From positions 1 to 64,000 of the forward strand of contig DASYDW010000066.1 in assembly GCA_036499395.1 (NCBI GenBank): a DNA stretch of 64,000 nt. The letters run 5' to 3'. A program made the translations under genes and the position numbers. Shown piece after piece: positions 50,402 through 59,410 of the stretch. Below the pieces are notes generated by a model. That model made no database searches, was not told the origin of the DNA, and saw only the letters and a list, made by a program, of their open reading frames with translations. How positions within the stretch are numbered: the stretch's first letter is position 1; each line of letters opens with the position of its first letter. This stretch comes from Pirellulales bacterium (lineage in GTDB: Bacteria > Planctomycetota > Planctomycetia > Pirellulales > JACPPG01).

Positions 50402-53400
50402 CTAAGGGCTTCCCGGAGGAATCGGATCGCCGTTGTCGTCGTACTTTGGCGACTTCGCACCCCCAGTCTTTTTGCCATTGGCGGGCGTTTTAGTGCGCTG
50501 GCGTTTGTTGGTGGACTTGGCGACCGATGGATCTGCTGCCTTGTCCTCGTCTGCCCAAGGACTCGTCGGCACGATTTCTTCTTTCTCGGTTTCGCGAGAA
50601 CGTGGAGCTTTCGGAGTCTTCGGGGCTTTCGTCTTTCGCGCCGGTTTGCCTTTTGCTTGCGGCTTTGACGTCGAGTCGTCGGACTCGTCTTGCATGGGGC
50701 CAGCCTGGCCACCAAGTCCTGGTTGCCCGGTTCCCCCTTTATCATTCGTGCCGGCATTCGGACCGCCGCCGGCGTCGGGCGCCGCGTTGGGGCGAGCACG
50801 CTGAAACGCACCGCCGCCATTCGCCGGTTGTTGACCGCTTGGTTGCTGTCCGTTTGGCTGCTGAAAGCCGTTTGGCGGTTGGAAGCCGCCTGGTTGCTGC
50901 ATGGCGCCGGGCTGTTGTTGTGCGTCGGATTGCTTCGGCGCACCGGCCCCCTTGCCCGCGGCGCCTTGTCCTGCGGCGTTTGGTCCGCCCACACTGGGAA
51001 AGGGGGCCAGTCCGCCTGCTGCTGCGGCCGGCGCGCCGGCTCCCGCAGCGTTCTTGTCCGGCGCTTTGTCGTTAGCTGGGCGTTTGGCGCCGGCCGGCTT
51101 TTCGGCCGCTTGATTATCGGCTTGCTCCTGACGTTGCTTGTCCGCCAGTTCCTGCGGCAGCGTGCCGGTATCCGCCAGCAAATAGCCTGCCCAGAAGAAA
51201 GGATGGTCGGCCGTCGGCGCCTCTTCGTGCGCGGTTAGCCGCAAACGGGGCTCGTTGGCAGGGTTTAGTGCGTCCTTCGAGACCAACAGCAAGCTGCGCT
51301 GCCAGGCGTCGGCCGCACTGGCATGAGGCAATTCCTGTGCGAATTCTCGTACTAGATCGATGCTCGATTGGCCGCCCGTGCGCCATCGACTTAGCAATAC
51401 GGTCCGCGCGCCGTTGGCCATCAGAGCGCAAACAGATAGGAACACTTCATTCCCCGGCTGGCCCGTCTGCTTTTTCATCGCGTTCTCGGCCGCGGTATGG
51501 AACGACGGCATGATGACAAAATCGGGGCCACCCCATGGAAGGGCAAACCAGTTCGCCACCGTACCCGTCCCTTTTTGATCCTGGGGCAGCGGGGACCAAT
51601 CGTAGGGATCGTCTTCCGAAACCGGAACCTCGTTGAGAACGATCAAACCGTCGAACAAAGTGGCGTAGGCCGGCAGGTCCTTCGGCATCGGCGAATGGAG
51701 CGCCACAGCGCCGGGCAGTGTCTTGCTGATCTCGGTATACGCTTCGCTGGCCTGTTCGGAATCACCTCCGAGCATCAATTTTCCCAACACGACGGCCGTA
51801 TTTCCGCCGGCGCGACGTGGCCGAGGATCGCCGACTCCCAACGAGACCAGCGGTGCGTAACGAATCTGCACCTGAGTCATCAGGGGAACTTGCTCTTCGC
51901 CGACAGTCACCGGCAGCGCCTCGAAGGGCAAATACCACAAGGCGCCGTCGGGGACGATCACCAGTTCCTTGAAACTCTTTAGGTCGGCTCGAGAATCCTT
52001 CGTAATCGCATCGAAGATTTGCTTGGCCGGCTCTTTCCAATTCGAGGCGTTCAGATCCTTGAGCGTCATTTGGCGATTGCCGTCGACGCTTCCCATGCTT
52101 TGCAAAAGTTTCATCACAGGCTTGATCAATTGGTCGCCCCGCGGCACCTTCCAGTAGCCGTACTTGTCGCGGGTCATCAAAATCGCGTATGCCTGCCGCG
52201 GCGTGGAGAAGAAGCTGAGGATCGCATGCCCATCAGGCAGGGCCGCTTTAATGTCCTTCGTCGCGCGGAAGGGAGGAAAAATCAAGTTGCATGGCTCGCG
52301 TCGGACGGCCATCTGCCGCAGTATCAATTCCTGCGAGTTGCTGGTTTCCGTCAACGCGGCCAGCTTATTCGCCTGTTGATGACCCGCTTCCGCGTTCTCG
52401 GCCACGAGTGGCGATTGCTTCAACGCGCCATGAAGTTTCTCGGCCGCCTGGTGCAATTTTTCATAATCGGAATAGCGGGCCAGCAAATCCTGACGCTGCA
52501 AACGCGACGCCTGATCTAGATTGTCCTCAGGGCCATCGAGCAGCCAGCGCAGATTATGCAGACGCCCACCGAAATCTAACGTGCTCAAGAACCTGTGCCG
52601 GCGCGCAAGGTCGCTGATTTCGAGTACCCGTTCGTGGTCTTTGCGGTCGACGGCCACCTCGAACCAGTGCTCATACTCCAATTCGTGCGGCGTCATCATG
52701 ACCGACAGCGCTTCCATTGGATCGCTGGCCCAATCCCCCGGCGTCGGGTCGCGTAGCACCTCGCCATACAGATCCATCGCCACGCGCGGGCTGAATGTCC
52801 CATCGGTGTACAGGGCATCCGCCAGCGAGATGTGAAACAGCTTGAGCGAGCCGTTCTTTTGAAAGGCCATCGCCTGCGCCAGCTTTTGGTCCCCTAGCTC
52901 AACATTGCTTTGCTGATAAGCAGCCAAGGCGCTAATGAAGTTCAGCCGTGCTCCGACCTTACCCATGGCCATTCCGCGCCGGCCAATCGACGTTCCCGCC
53001 GTATTCAGCAGGCCCAGCGCCGTCTGTGGCTGCTCGAGGATGCAGTAATTTTCGGCGGCAAGTATCTGTGTCGAGACGTTCAGATGGCGCAGATTGTTGG
53101 CCCGGGCCCATAGCGTGGCCGCCGTTAATGGCGGGTATAACCCGGGGCGATTCGCCATCAAGTGCGTAATCTGCCCGTAGCGGAACGCCTCTTCGAGTGT
53201 TGTGGGATCGAGATAGAGTGCGGCGGAATAGGTCGCCTCGGTAAAGTAATTCGTCGCGGCATCGTAGTCCGAGGCCTGCAGCGCCAGCCGGCCAAGCTCG
53301 AAGAATGCCATGCCGGTCAACGGGTGGTCGAATTCACCGGCTGCGAGTACGGCTCGTTCGAGCGATGTTTTCGCTTGCGCGTCTTTACCACCGCAAGAAA

Positions 53401-54145
53401 ATGCGATCCCTAGTTGCAGGTCGATCCAACATTCGGACCAGTGATTGGGATGTCCGGGACGGCGTGAGAATTCGGTAATCAGGTCGTTTGTCAATTGATC
53501 CTGGGCGCAGGCCGGACCCATCAATTCGCGCCGGCGACGCATGGCCAGACACGTGCAACGGATGATCTCGGTGGCATGGATCATCGTTTGCATCGGCGCG
53601 CTGGCGACACCTCCGCCTTGCGCAACAAGATTCTGCAGGTTCGTAAACTGCCCCTGCATAATCCCGTACATATCGGGATAGTTCCCAAGCACGACGGCCC
53701 GCGCGCTTCGTCCCCACGGGAGCGGCCTGAACTGGCCAACGTTTGCCGTGCGCAGTGCCGGAAACTGGACCTGCATCATCCAGTTGTTGAAGGCCGAGTA
53801 GATCGACAGGGCGCTGTTGTATTGGGCAAGTGCCTGCTGGTGCTGCCCCATCTGGTAGTAGCACTCGCCGACCATCGTGTAGTAGCAGATCGAATCGATC
53901 CAGCGCGTCGTTCCGGCCCGAATGCCGCCGCGGCCGGCGGATTGAAATTCGAGCAGCGCGTCACGATAGTCGCCGTCATAATAGGTGCTGAGCGAGCCGA
54001 GATACTGTGCCGAGGGGGCGGAGAAGCCGAATTGGGCCCCGGCCGATTTTGGCAAGATGAGTAGCGCCACAGCCATCACGGTCGTCGCTAGCAGGCGGCG
54101 CCGAAGGCCATGCGTCAGCCGTTCGTGCGGCATGGTTTTGCCCAC
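50402..54145 (-). CDS. Secreted TPR-CHAT (caspase-like protease) protein with disordered C-terminus
   Basis: A 1247-residue protein. A GTG start at 54145 with GGAGGA eight bases upstream is followed by a signal peptide ending near SAGAQ (residue 37). Residues 45 to about 500 are TPR-like (ICYYTMVGECYYQMGQHQQA, LAQYNSALSIYSAF, MAFFELGRLALQASDYDAAT). The CHAT peptidase domain spans about 640-990, with a His in VIMPSFHTAAENAM and a Cys in VFLSVCALMANGARTVLLSR followed by WRTGG. The last 250 residues are Pro/Gln/Gly/Ala-rich and low complexity. CHAT proteases in bacteria cleave partner proteins, often in defence or cell-death systems; a secreted version is unusual. No obvious substrate gene is adjacent. 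Confidence 0.88.
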   Translation of the reverse strand: MGKTMPHERLTHGLRRRLLATTVMAVALLILPKSAGAQFGFSAPSAQYLGSLSTYYDGDYRDALLEFQSAGRGGIRAGTTRWIDSICYYTMVGECYYQMGQHQQALAQYNSALSIYSAFNNWMMQVQFPALRTANVGQFRPLPWGRSARAVVLGNYPDMYGIMQGQFTNLQNLVAQGGGVASAPMQTMIHATEIIRCTCLAMRRRRELMGPACAQDQLTNDLITEFSRRPGHPNHWSECWIDLQLGIAFSCGGKDAQAKTSLERAVLAAGEFDHPLTGMAFFELGRLALQASDYDAATNYFTEATYSAALYLDPTTLEEAFRYGQITHLMANRPGLYPPLTAATLWARANNLRHLNVSTQILAAENYCILEQPQTALGLLNTAGTSIGRRGMAMGKVGARLNFISALAAYQQSNVELGDQKLAQAMAFQKNGSLKLFHISLADALYTDGTFSPRVAMDLYGEVLRDPTPGDWASDPMEALSVMMTPHELEYEHWFEVAVDRKDHERVLEISDLARRHRFLSTLDFGGRLHNLRWLLDGPEDNLDQASRLQRQDLLARYSDYEKLHQAAEKLHGALKQSPLVAENAEAGHQQANKLAALTETSNSQELILRQMAVRREPCNLIFPPFRATKDIKAALPDGHAILSFFSTPRQAYAILMTRDKYGYWKVPRGDQLIKPVMKLLQSMGSVDGNRQMTLKDLNASNWKEPAKQIFDAITKDSRADLKSFKELVIVPDGALWYLPFEALPVTVGEEQVPLMTQVQIRYAPLVSLGVGDPRPRRAGGNTAVVLGKLMLGGDSEQASEAYTEISKTLPGAVALHSPMPKDLPAYATLFDGLIVLNEVPVSEDDPYDWSPLPQDQKGTGTVANWFALPWGGPDFVIMPSFHTAAENAMKKQTGQPGNEVFLSVCALMANGARTVLLSRWRTGGQSSIDLVREFAQELPHASAADAWQRSLLLVSKDALNPANEPRLRLTAHEEAPTADHPFFWAGYLLADTGTLPQELADKQRQEQADNQAAEKPAGAKRPANDKAPDKNAAGAGAPAAAAGGLAPFPSVGGPNAAGQGAAGKGAGAPKQSDAQQQPGAMQQPGGFQPPNGFQQPNGQQPSGQQPANGGGAFQRARPNAAPDAGGGPNAGTNDKGGTGQPGLGGQAGPMQDESDDSTSKPQAKGKPARKTKAPKTPKAPRSRETEKEEIVPTSPWADEDKAADPSVAKSTNKRQRTKTPANGKKTGGAKSPKYDDNGDPIPPGSP

Positions 54146-54149
54146 GTCT

Positions 54150-54464
54150 TCAGTCCTCCTCCAGCTTTCGCTTGCGTGCCTGATCGCCAGCGCCGAAATA
54201 GCGCCTGCACAAGCGTTGTGCCTGCTGTTCCATGCAGGTCGACGGCCGGAAAATCAAAGAAGTGGGTCTCCGGCTCGCGATCCTTCCAGCATACAAGGAG
54301 CGCCCCCGATTGGCAAAAATACGAGCACTGCCAATCGGCATAGGTTCATGCGGCACATGAACTTCCGCGACTGATAGCACTTCGCCGCGGCGCGTTAAAA
54401 CCGGCCCGTCCCCAGTGTTTGCCGGCAGATTCTCGCAAAACGTCCGAAAGTCCGCACGCCGCAA
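54150..54464 (-). CDS. Possible small protein upstream of the CHAT gene
   Basis: A 104-codon frame ends in TGA four bases before the GTG start of the CHAT gene, and the last codons (KLEED) form that gene's ribosome-binding site. The translation is basic (ARKRKLEED, RLCRRYFGAGDQARKR) and matches no family I know. The tight spacing suggests translational coupling, but the codon pattern is only moderately coding-like. It may be a leader peptide or chance. Confidence 0.25.
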   Translation of the reverse strand: MRRADFRTFCENLPANTGDGPVLTRRGEVLSVAEVHVPHEPMPIGSARIFANRGRSLYAGRIASRRPTSLIFRPSTCMEQQAQRLCRRYFGAGDQARKRKLEED

Positions 54465-54570
54465 GGACGATAAACGTGGTTAGCAACCTTTCCGGTTGTA
54501 GCGATTAAACCATGCGAGAACCTCCGGAGTCGCAGGACGGCGGCCCGGCGCGCCAGGAGCAGGATTACTG

Positions 54571-54987
54571 ATGGCTCGGTCAAATTCTACCTCTGTCAAA
54601 GCTTGCTGCTGTGGCATCCTGATGTTGGCCGCGACGGCCAGCGTTGGCTGCCAGAGCGACTATGCCGGGCAGACTCTGCCGAGTGCCTACTGGCAAAAGG
54701 ATGACATTCAATATTTTCCGCCGGGCCCTGAGTTCAAGCTGACGCGAGAAGCCGCGGCGCTGAAGACTTACGGCACGGGTCGCACTACCCGCCCGATCGG
54801 CGCACCGCTGGGACCGATCGACGAAGCGCCGGGCCCCGTGCCAGGCGGTTTGGACAATGGACCGGCTCCGGGCGCCGCACCGGCACCACGGCAACCTGTC
54901 GGAGGCCCCGTTGTCGACGAGGCGCCGGCCGTCGAAGCCGCGCCGCCTGCCGAGGTACCGGCCGACGATCCGTTCAATCCGCAATAG
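54571..54987 (+). CDS. Small proline/alanine-rich lipoprotein
   Basis: A 138-residue protein with a lipobox (MLAATASVGCQSDYAG) after the signal region, so the mature protein begins at Cys27. The first half is soluble and ordered (LPSAYWQKDDIQYFPPGPEF); the second half is Pro/Ala/Gly-rich and probably disordered (LDNGPAPGAAPAPRQPVGG). ATG at 54571 with a GGAGCAGGA-type ribosome-binding site. Function unknown; such lipoproteins are common in planctomycetes. It is divergent from the CHAT gene. Confidence 0.75.
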   Translation: MARSNSTSVKACCCGILMLAATASVGCQSDYAGQTLPSAYWQKDDIQYFPPGPEFKLTREAAALKTYGTGRTTRPIGAPLGPIDEAPGPVPGGLDNGPAPGAAPAPRQPVGGPVVDEAPAVEAAPPAEVPADDPFNPQ

Positions 54988-55408
54988 TGTGAATCATTAA
55001 CTGGCCTGCCTGGCTCGGCGAATAACCGGGCCGCGCGTGGTCGAACCGATAGGAGTATGCGATACCGCCGGTTTTCTCTTCGAGCGTTCCGCACAGGGAT
55101 GCTTACGGTAGAAGAATCTCGGTCATCGCATGGCAGCGGTCTAACCGCCGCTGCCCCACAAATTTTTCGGACGCCTGAAATACCTGCCGCGCACATACGT
55201 GCGTACCGCCGAAACGGCGGACAGAATCGGGAAGTATTCAAGGCGCGTAGGGGGGACCGATGCTCTTCGCCACTAGTGTCCGTGGGACGCTTAACCAAGT
55301 GACCTTGGTCACTAGCAGGCGAAGAGTCGAATCAGTGTGCGAGTTCTGCGTCGAACGGGCGGTTTCACCGCGCCAGCGGCGCAGGCTCCGCGAGGAAGCA
55401 GCCTGACT
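54988..55408. other. Intergenic region before the GlsB-like gene
   Basis: About 420 bases with no convincing gene. Short frames (for example 55057-55302) lack family-like content. It should contain the promoter of the GlsB-like gene; none can be pinpointed. Confidence 0.35.
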
Positions 55409-55813
55409 ATGCCACCACAGCCCGATCTTGCCGAGTTGGCCCAATACTGGGCCAATGAAAGTTTCGTCTGGGTCGGCTTCGGCACCCTGGTCGGGCTGTT
55501 GGGTAAAGCCATCATGCCGGGGCGCGATCCCGGCGGCGCGATCGCCACGCTGGGCATTGGCATCGGCGGCGCCATCATCGGCTGCGGCGTACTGTCGTTC
55601 TTCTTTCCCGAATATCGCGTATCGCCGCTGACGCCGGTCGGCTTCTTGGTGGCGACCGGCGGTGCCTTCTTGCTGCTGTTCTTCTACCGGCTGCTCGCCG
55701 GGTACGTCATCACCGAAGACGGCGAGGGTTACGTCCCGCGCCCAATGTTCTCGCGCCGCCGCTACAGCCGCAGACGCGAGCCGGTGTACGATGATCGCCC
55801 TTATCGCGATTAG
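55409..55813 (+). CDS. GlsB/YeaQ/YmgE-like small membrane protein
   Basis: A 134-residue protein with three hydrophobic segments: ESFVWVGFGTLVGLLGKAIM, GAIATLGIGIGGAIIGCGVL and LLLFFYRLLAGY. The G-K-A-x-M-P-G-x-D-P-G-G motif (GLLGKAIMPGRDPGG) is typical of GlsB/YeaQ/YmgE (transglycosylase-associated) proteins. The C-terminus is Arg/Tyr-rich (RRRYSRRREPVYDDRPYRD). The ATG at 55409 has GAGGAAG about twelve bases upstream. Role in envelope stress is suspected for the family, not proven. Confidence 0.85.
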   Translation: MPPQPDLAELAQYWANESFVWVGFGTLVGLLGKAIMPGRDPGGAIATLGIGIGGAIIGCGVLSFFFPEYRVSPLTPVGFLVATGGAFLLLFFYRLLAGYVITEDGEGYVPRPMFSRRRYSRRREPVYDDRPYRD

Positions 55814-55887
55814 TCGGTCGCTGGGAACATTTCTTGTTTGCCGGGATGGATAACTACATCCCCGCGGCAATATCGAACGGCGATTGA

Positions 55888-57996
55888 TCATCGCGATCGT
55901 CGGTTCGATGTCTTCCGGTGTGGGCGATAGCCTGAGCCGGGCTCGCCACGGATGTGATCGCCTTCGCGCTGTTCGCGCACCTCGCGGTTTGCCTTGACGC
56001 GGCGCTTGTCGAGCGCTTCCTTCGGCGGCCGATCGGCGATCAGGCAATCGCAGCCGCTGCCGATGAGATCCTGGCGGCCGGCTTCTTCGAGCGCTTTGCG
56101 CACTTCGAAGTAATTCTCCGGCTTGAAAAACTGCAGCAAGGCGCGCTGCAGCTTGCGGTCGCTCAGATGCTTTGCCACATAGACCGGTTTCTTGGTCATC
56201 GGGTCGAGGCCCGTATGGTACATGCAGGCCGCGATGTCGAAGGGACTGGGAATGAAGTCCTGCACCTGGTCCGGCTTGTAATGATTTCGTTTCAAAAAGA
56301 GCGCTAGCTCAATCATCGAATCGAGATCGCTGGCCGGATGGCTGGCAATGAAATACGGCACCAGGAATTGCTTCTTGCCGGCTTTGCCACTGGCCCGTTT
56401 GAACTCACGGTCGAAGGCGGTGAAGTCGTCGATGCCCGGCTTCTTCATCGCCGAAAGCACGTTCGGATCGGTGTGTTCGGGCGCGACTTTCAAATGGCCG
56501 CCGACGTGATGCTCGGCCAGCTCGTTCATGTACGTCGAATCGAGCCGGGCCAGGTCCATGCGGATGCCGGATGCCACCAGAACCTTGCGAACGCCCGGTT
56601 CTTGCCGCGCCTCGCGCATCAGCTCAATGAGCGGACCATGGTCGGTGCCGAGCAGCTTGCAAATCGTCGGATGCACGCAGCTCAGTCGGCGGCAGCGAGC
56701 TTCGACCTCGGGACGGGTGCAGCGCATTTGATACATGTTGGCCGTCGGCCCGCCGATATCGCTGACGACGCCGGTGAACTCGGGCTCGGCGGCCATCTGC
56801 TTGATTTCTGAGATAACGGACGGCTGGCTGCGGCTTTGAATGATCCGTCCTTCGTGCGCCGTGATCGAACAGAACGTGCAGCCGCCGAAGCAGCCGCGCA
56901 TGATCTGCACTGAATCTTTGACGACCTGGAACGCCGGAATTCGCTCCGTGCCATAGGTCGGATGCGATCGTCGGGTGTACGGCAAGCCGTAAACACGGTC
57001 CATCTCCGTTTGCGCCAGTGGGAAGGCTGGCGGATTAACCACCACTGCCTCGCGCGCGTGGTACTGAACGAGTCGTCGCGCGTTGTAGGGATTCGTTTCC
57101 AGGTGCGCGATCTTGGTCATCTCGGCAAAGGCGAGCTTGTCCACCGAGACCTGTTCGTAGCTGGGTAGAGTGATCGTGTTCTCGACGGGAGCCAATTCGC
57201 TGGCCCCCTGGCGATAAACGACGCCGCGCATGTCGCGCAGATCGCGAACCGTTTCGCCGGTCGCAAGCCGCCGCGCGATCTCGACGATCGGACGTTCGCC
57301 CATGCCGTAGACCAGCAGGTCCGCCTTGGCGTCGAGAATGATCGAGCGGCGGACTTTGTCGCTCCAATAATCGTAATGCGCGATCCGTCGCAGGCTGGCC
57401 TCGACTCCACCAGCGATGACCGGAACGCCTGAATACGCTTCGCGCGACCGCTGACAATATGCCAACGTCGCCCGATCGGGACGACGCCCAATCTGCCCGC
57501 CCGGACTGTACGCGTCGTCGTTGCGCACTTTCCGGTTGGCGGTGTAGTGATTGATCATCGAGTCCATGTTGCCGGCGCTAACGGCAAAGAACAGCCGCGG
57601 CCGGCCGAACGTGCGCCACGCGTCGCAGTTGCGCCAGTCAGGCTGACTGACAATGCCGACGCGAAGGCCTTCGCTCTCGAGCAATCGTCCCAATAGCGCC
57701 ATGGCGAAACTGGGATGATCGACGTAGGCATCGCCCGTGACAAAGACGACGTCCACATCGTCCCAACCACGATCGCGCATTTCCTGCCGCGACATGGGAA
57801 GCGGCGCCGTGGGAGCCGAACGAAGCGGGCCGGAAGCTAGCGGCGCGCAGGAATAATTTGATCCAGCCGGATCATCTATGATCGGCAACAAGCCAGCAGG
57901 ATAAGGGGCAGACGGTGATTGGTTGCTATTGGACACGATATGGCAAATTGCGCCGCGGACGGATTTGTGAAAACGCACACATTGGACTGCAATCAT
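55888..57996 (-). CDS. YgiQ-family radical SAM protein
   Basis: About 702 residues from the ATG at 57996; the true start is uncertain (57795 or a GTG at 57936 are possible). N-terminal YgiQ-type region: [40 protein letters not shown]. The radical SAM domain has [20 protein letters not shown] with the C-x3-C-x2-C iron-sulfur motif, and [16 protein letters not shown]. The C-terminal YgiQ region has KFPVP-type elements ([39 protein letters not shown]). YgiQ proteins are widespread radical SAM enzymes of uncertain reaction. It stands alone. Confidence 0.9.
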   Translation of the reverse strand: MIAVQCVRFHKSVRGAICHIVSNSNQSPSAPYPAGLLPIIDDPAGSNYSCAPLASGPLRSAPTAPLPMSRQEMRDRGWDDVDVVFVTGDAYVDHPSFAMALLGRLLESEGLRVGIVSQPDWRNCDAWRTFGRPRLFFAVSAGNMDSMINHYTANRKVRNDDAYSPGGQIGRRPDRATLAYCQRSREAYSGVPVIAGGVEASLRRIAHYDYWSDKVRRSIILDAKADLLVYGMGERPIVEIARRLATGETVRDLRDMRGVVYRQGASELAPVENTITLPSYEQVSVDKLAFAEMTKIAHLETNPYNARRLVQYHAREAVVVNPPAFPLAQTEMDRVYGLPYTRRSHPTYGTERIPAFQVVKDSVQIMRGCFGGCTFCSITAHEGRIIQSRSQPSVISEIKQMAAEPEFTGVVSDIGGPTANMYQMRCTRPEVEARCRRLSCVHPTICKLLGTDHGPLIELMREARQEPGVRKVLVASGIRMDLARLDSTYMNELAEHHVGGHLKVAPEHTDPNVLSAMKKPGIDDFTAFDREFKRASGKAGKKQFLVPYFIASHPASDLDSMIELALFLKRNHYKPDQVQDFIPSPFDIAACMYHTGLDPMTKKPVYVAKHLSDRKLQRALLQFFKPENYFEVRKALEEAGRQDLIGSGCDCLIADRPPKEALDKRRVKANREVREQREGDHIRGEPGSGYRPHRKTSNRRSR

Positions 57997-58045
57997 TCTA
58001 GTCCTAAGAGGCCTCAGGCGACAGTTGATAAGCGATCCATTTGAA

Positions 58046-58821
58046 TCATTGGTCAGGGAGAGCGTTCTCCCCATTTGCCATAGGCGCAATTTCTTCTGCA
58101 TCCGGCCCTGCAGTTCGGCGGAATGCCCTCACAATGCAGTTGGGAATGCGTCTGCGCAGCGCGACAACGTCCTCCACCGTAAGATTTGGAGAATTAAGTC
58201 GTAACTCTTTTAAAGAGGGGGCGTGGTCGATGCCTGCGACTCCCTCCTTCAGCCAGTTCTCTTGATAGGGTTCCTCAATGGAGAGGATTTCTACCGTGGC
58301 CGTCGAAATGAGTTCGGGCAGGGGAATGTCCTTTCCACTCGCGGGAGCGGTTCCTAGACGCCGCAGGCTGGGTGACGACCGAAGTTGATCAAGCCCCGAG
58401 CCAGTCAAACCAAGATGGTACAAGGTAAGTGAGTCGAGGTCGGGTAGCGCCGGATGTGCTTTAGTCCTTCCTCGGACAGAGGCGTTTTGCCAACGATGAT
58501 AAACGTGACTCCCGCCAGACCGCGGATGCCGGCGAAGAGCTTGTCTGCTTCGCGCCCATATTCCACCTGCAACGTAACATCATGGGCGCCGACGAGCCGT
58601 CCTTGCTCTTTGACGAATTCGTCTCTCTCTGTGTCGTCGGATAGGAAGATCGTACAGCCACTGCGCAGTTTTGCCTCGTCCATCATCTGTCGAACATGGG
58701 CGCGCCGACTTCGTTCGGGGCCGTTTTGCAACTCGTCAAAAACGAGATAGCCGCAATAGAGAACTGCCGCCAGCGCTGCTACGAAGATGAGATAGTCAAA
58801 CAGTCGAGTTGAGAGTCTCAT
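58046..58821 (-). pseudogene. LRR membrane protein split by a frameshift
   Basis: Two overlapping frames form one gene. The upstream part (58405-58821) begins MRLSTRLFDYLIFVAALAAV with a membrane anchor and continues to LKHIRRYP. There the frame runs into a stop, but the next frame continues as DLDSLTLYHLGLTGSGLDQL, an expected LRR continuation, to residue [11 protein letters not shown] at 58046. A single-base change near 58440 separates the two. The product would be about 258 residues with short leucine-rich repeats. It is either a recent pseudogene or an indel error. Confidence 0.75.
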
Positions 58822-58862
58822 CAGTTCTTACTCTCGCGCGATCGTCGGTGCGAGTAGGAACG

Positions 58863-59186
58863 CTACTTCTCGGGTTGCACCAACGAAATGGATCCTGCCT
58901 CGGGAAAGAGCCGATTCGCTTCGGCCAGTTCTTCCTGGGTGACATCGAGTGGCAGTAATATCCAATGGACGTTCGTGTCTCCCATAATCAGCCGCCAGCG
59001 CGGCACGGCCGATTGAAAGTTTTGACTATCAAGCCCCCAGGAATCATGCACCCTTAGCCACGCCTGACGCTGGCGAATGAAACTCAACTCCCAACCCAGC
59101 CAAATTGCAAATGCAGTCACGACCAGGAACACGGTTCCCAGGCCGAATTGAAGCCATGGACGGCGGATAGCAAACGGTTTCGACAT
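58863..59186 (-). CDS. Small membrane-anchored protein (planctomycete LQF-type)
   Basis: A 107-residue protein with RRPWLQFGLGTVFLVVTAFA, the LQF-x-L-x-T motif followed by one membrane helix that is common in planctomycete hypothetical proteins, often linked to LRR proteins. The remainder is a small soluble domain. It lies 41 bases upstream of the frameshifted LRR gene on the same strand. The function is unknown. Confidence 0.65.
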   Translation of the reverse strand: MSKPFAIRRPWLQFGLGTVFLVVTAFAIWLGWELSFIRQRQAWLRVHDSWGLDSQNFQSAVPRWRLIMGDTNVHWILLPLDVTQEELAEANRLFPEAGSISLVQPEK

Positions 59187-59410
59187 ACTGCAACAATCTT
59201 AACGTCATTAGTTCGGCAGTGCATGAAACCATTGCTGCATCGCACTGGTAAGGGTTGGCAACCAACTCATTTCCGTGGAATTTCGCTGTGATTCGGCGAT
59301 TGGCTTTGATTTCTGTCGTCGTCGTCGCGACAATGCCGCTTCCGGAAAGTACGTCTATAGACCACGAGTGTCTCGACATCAAAACTCGCAATCTTTAAGG
59401 GACCGTTTGC

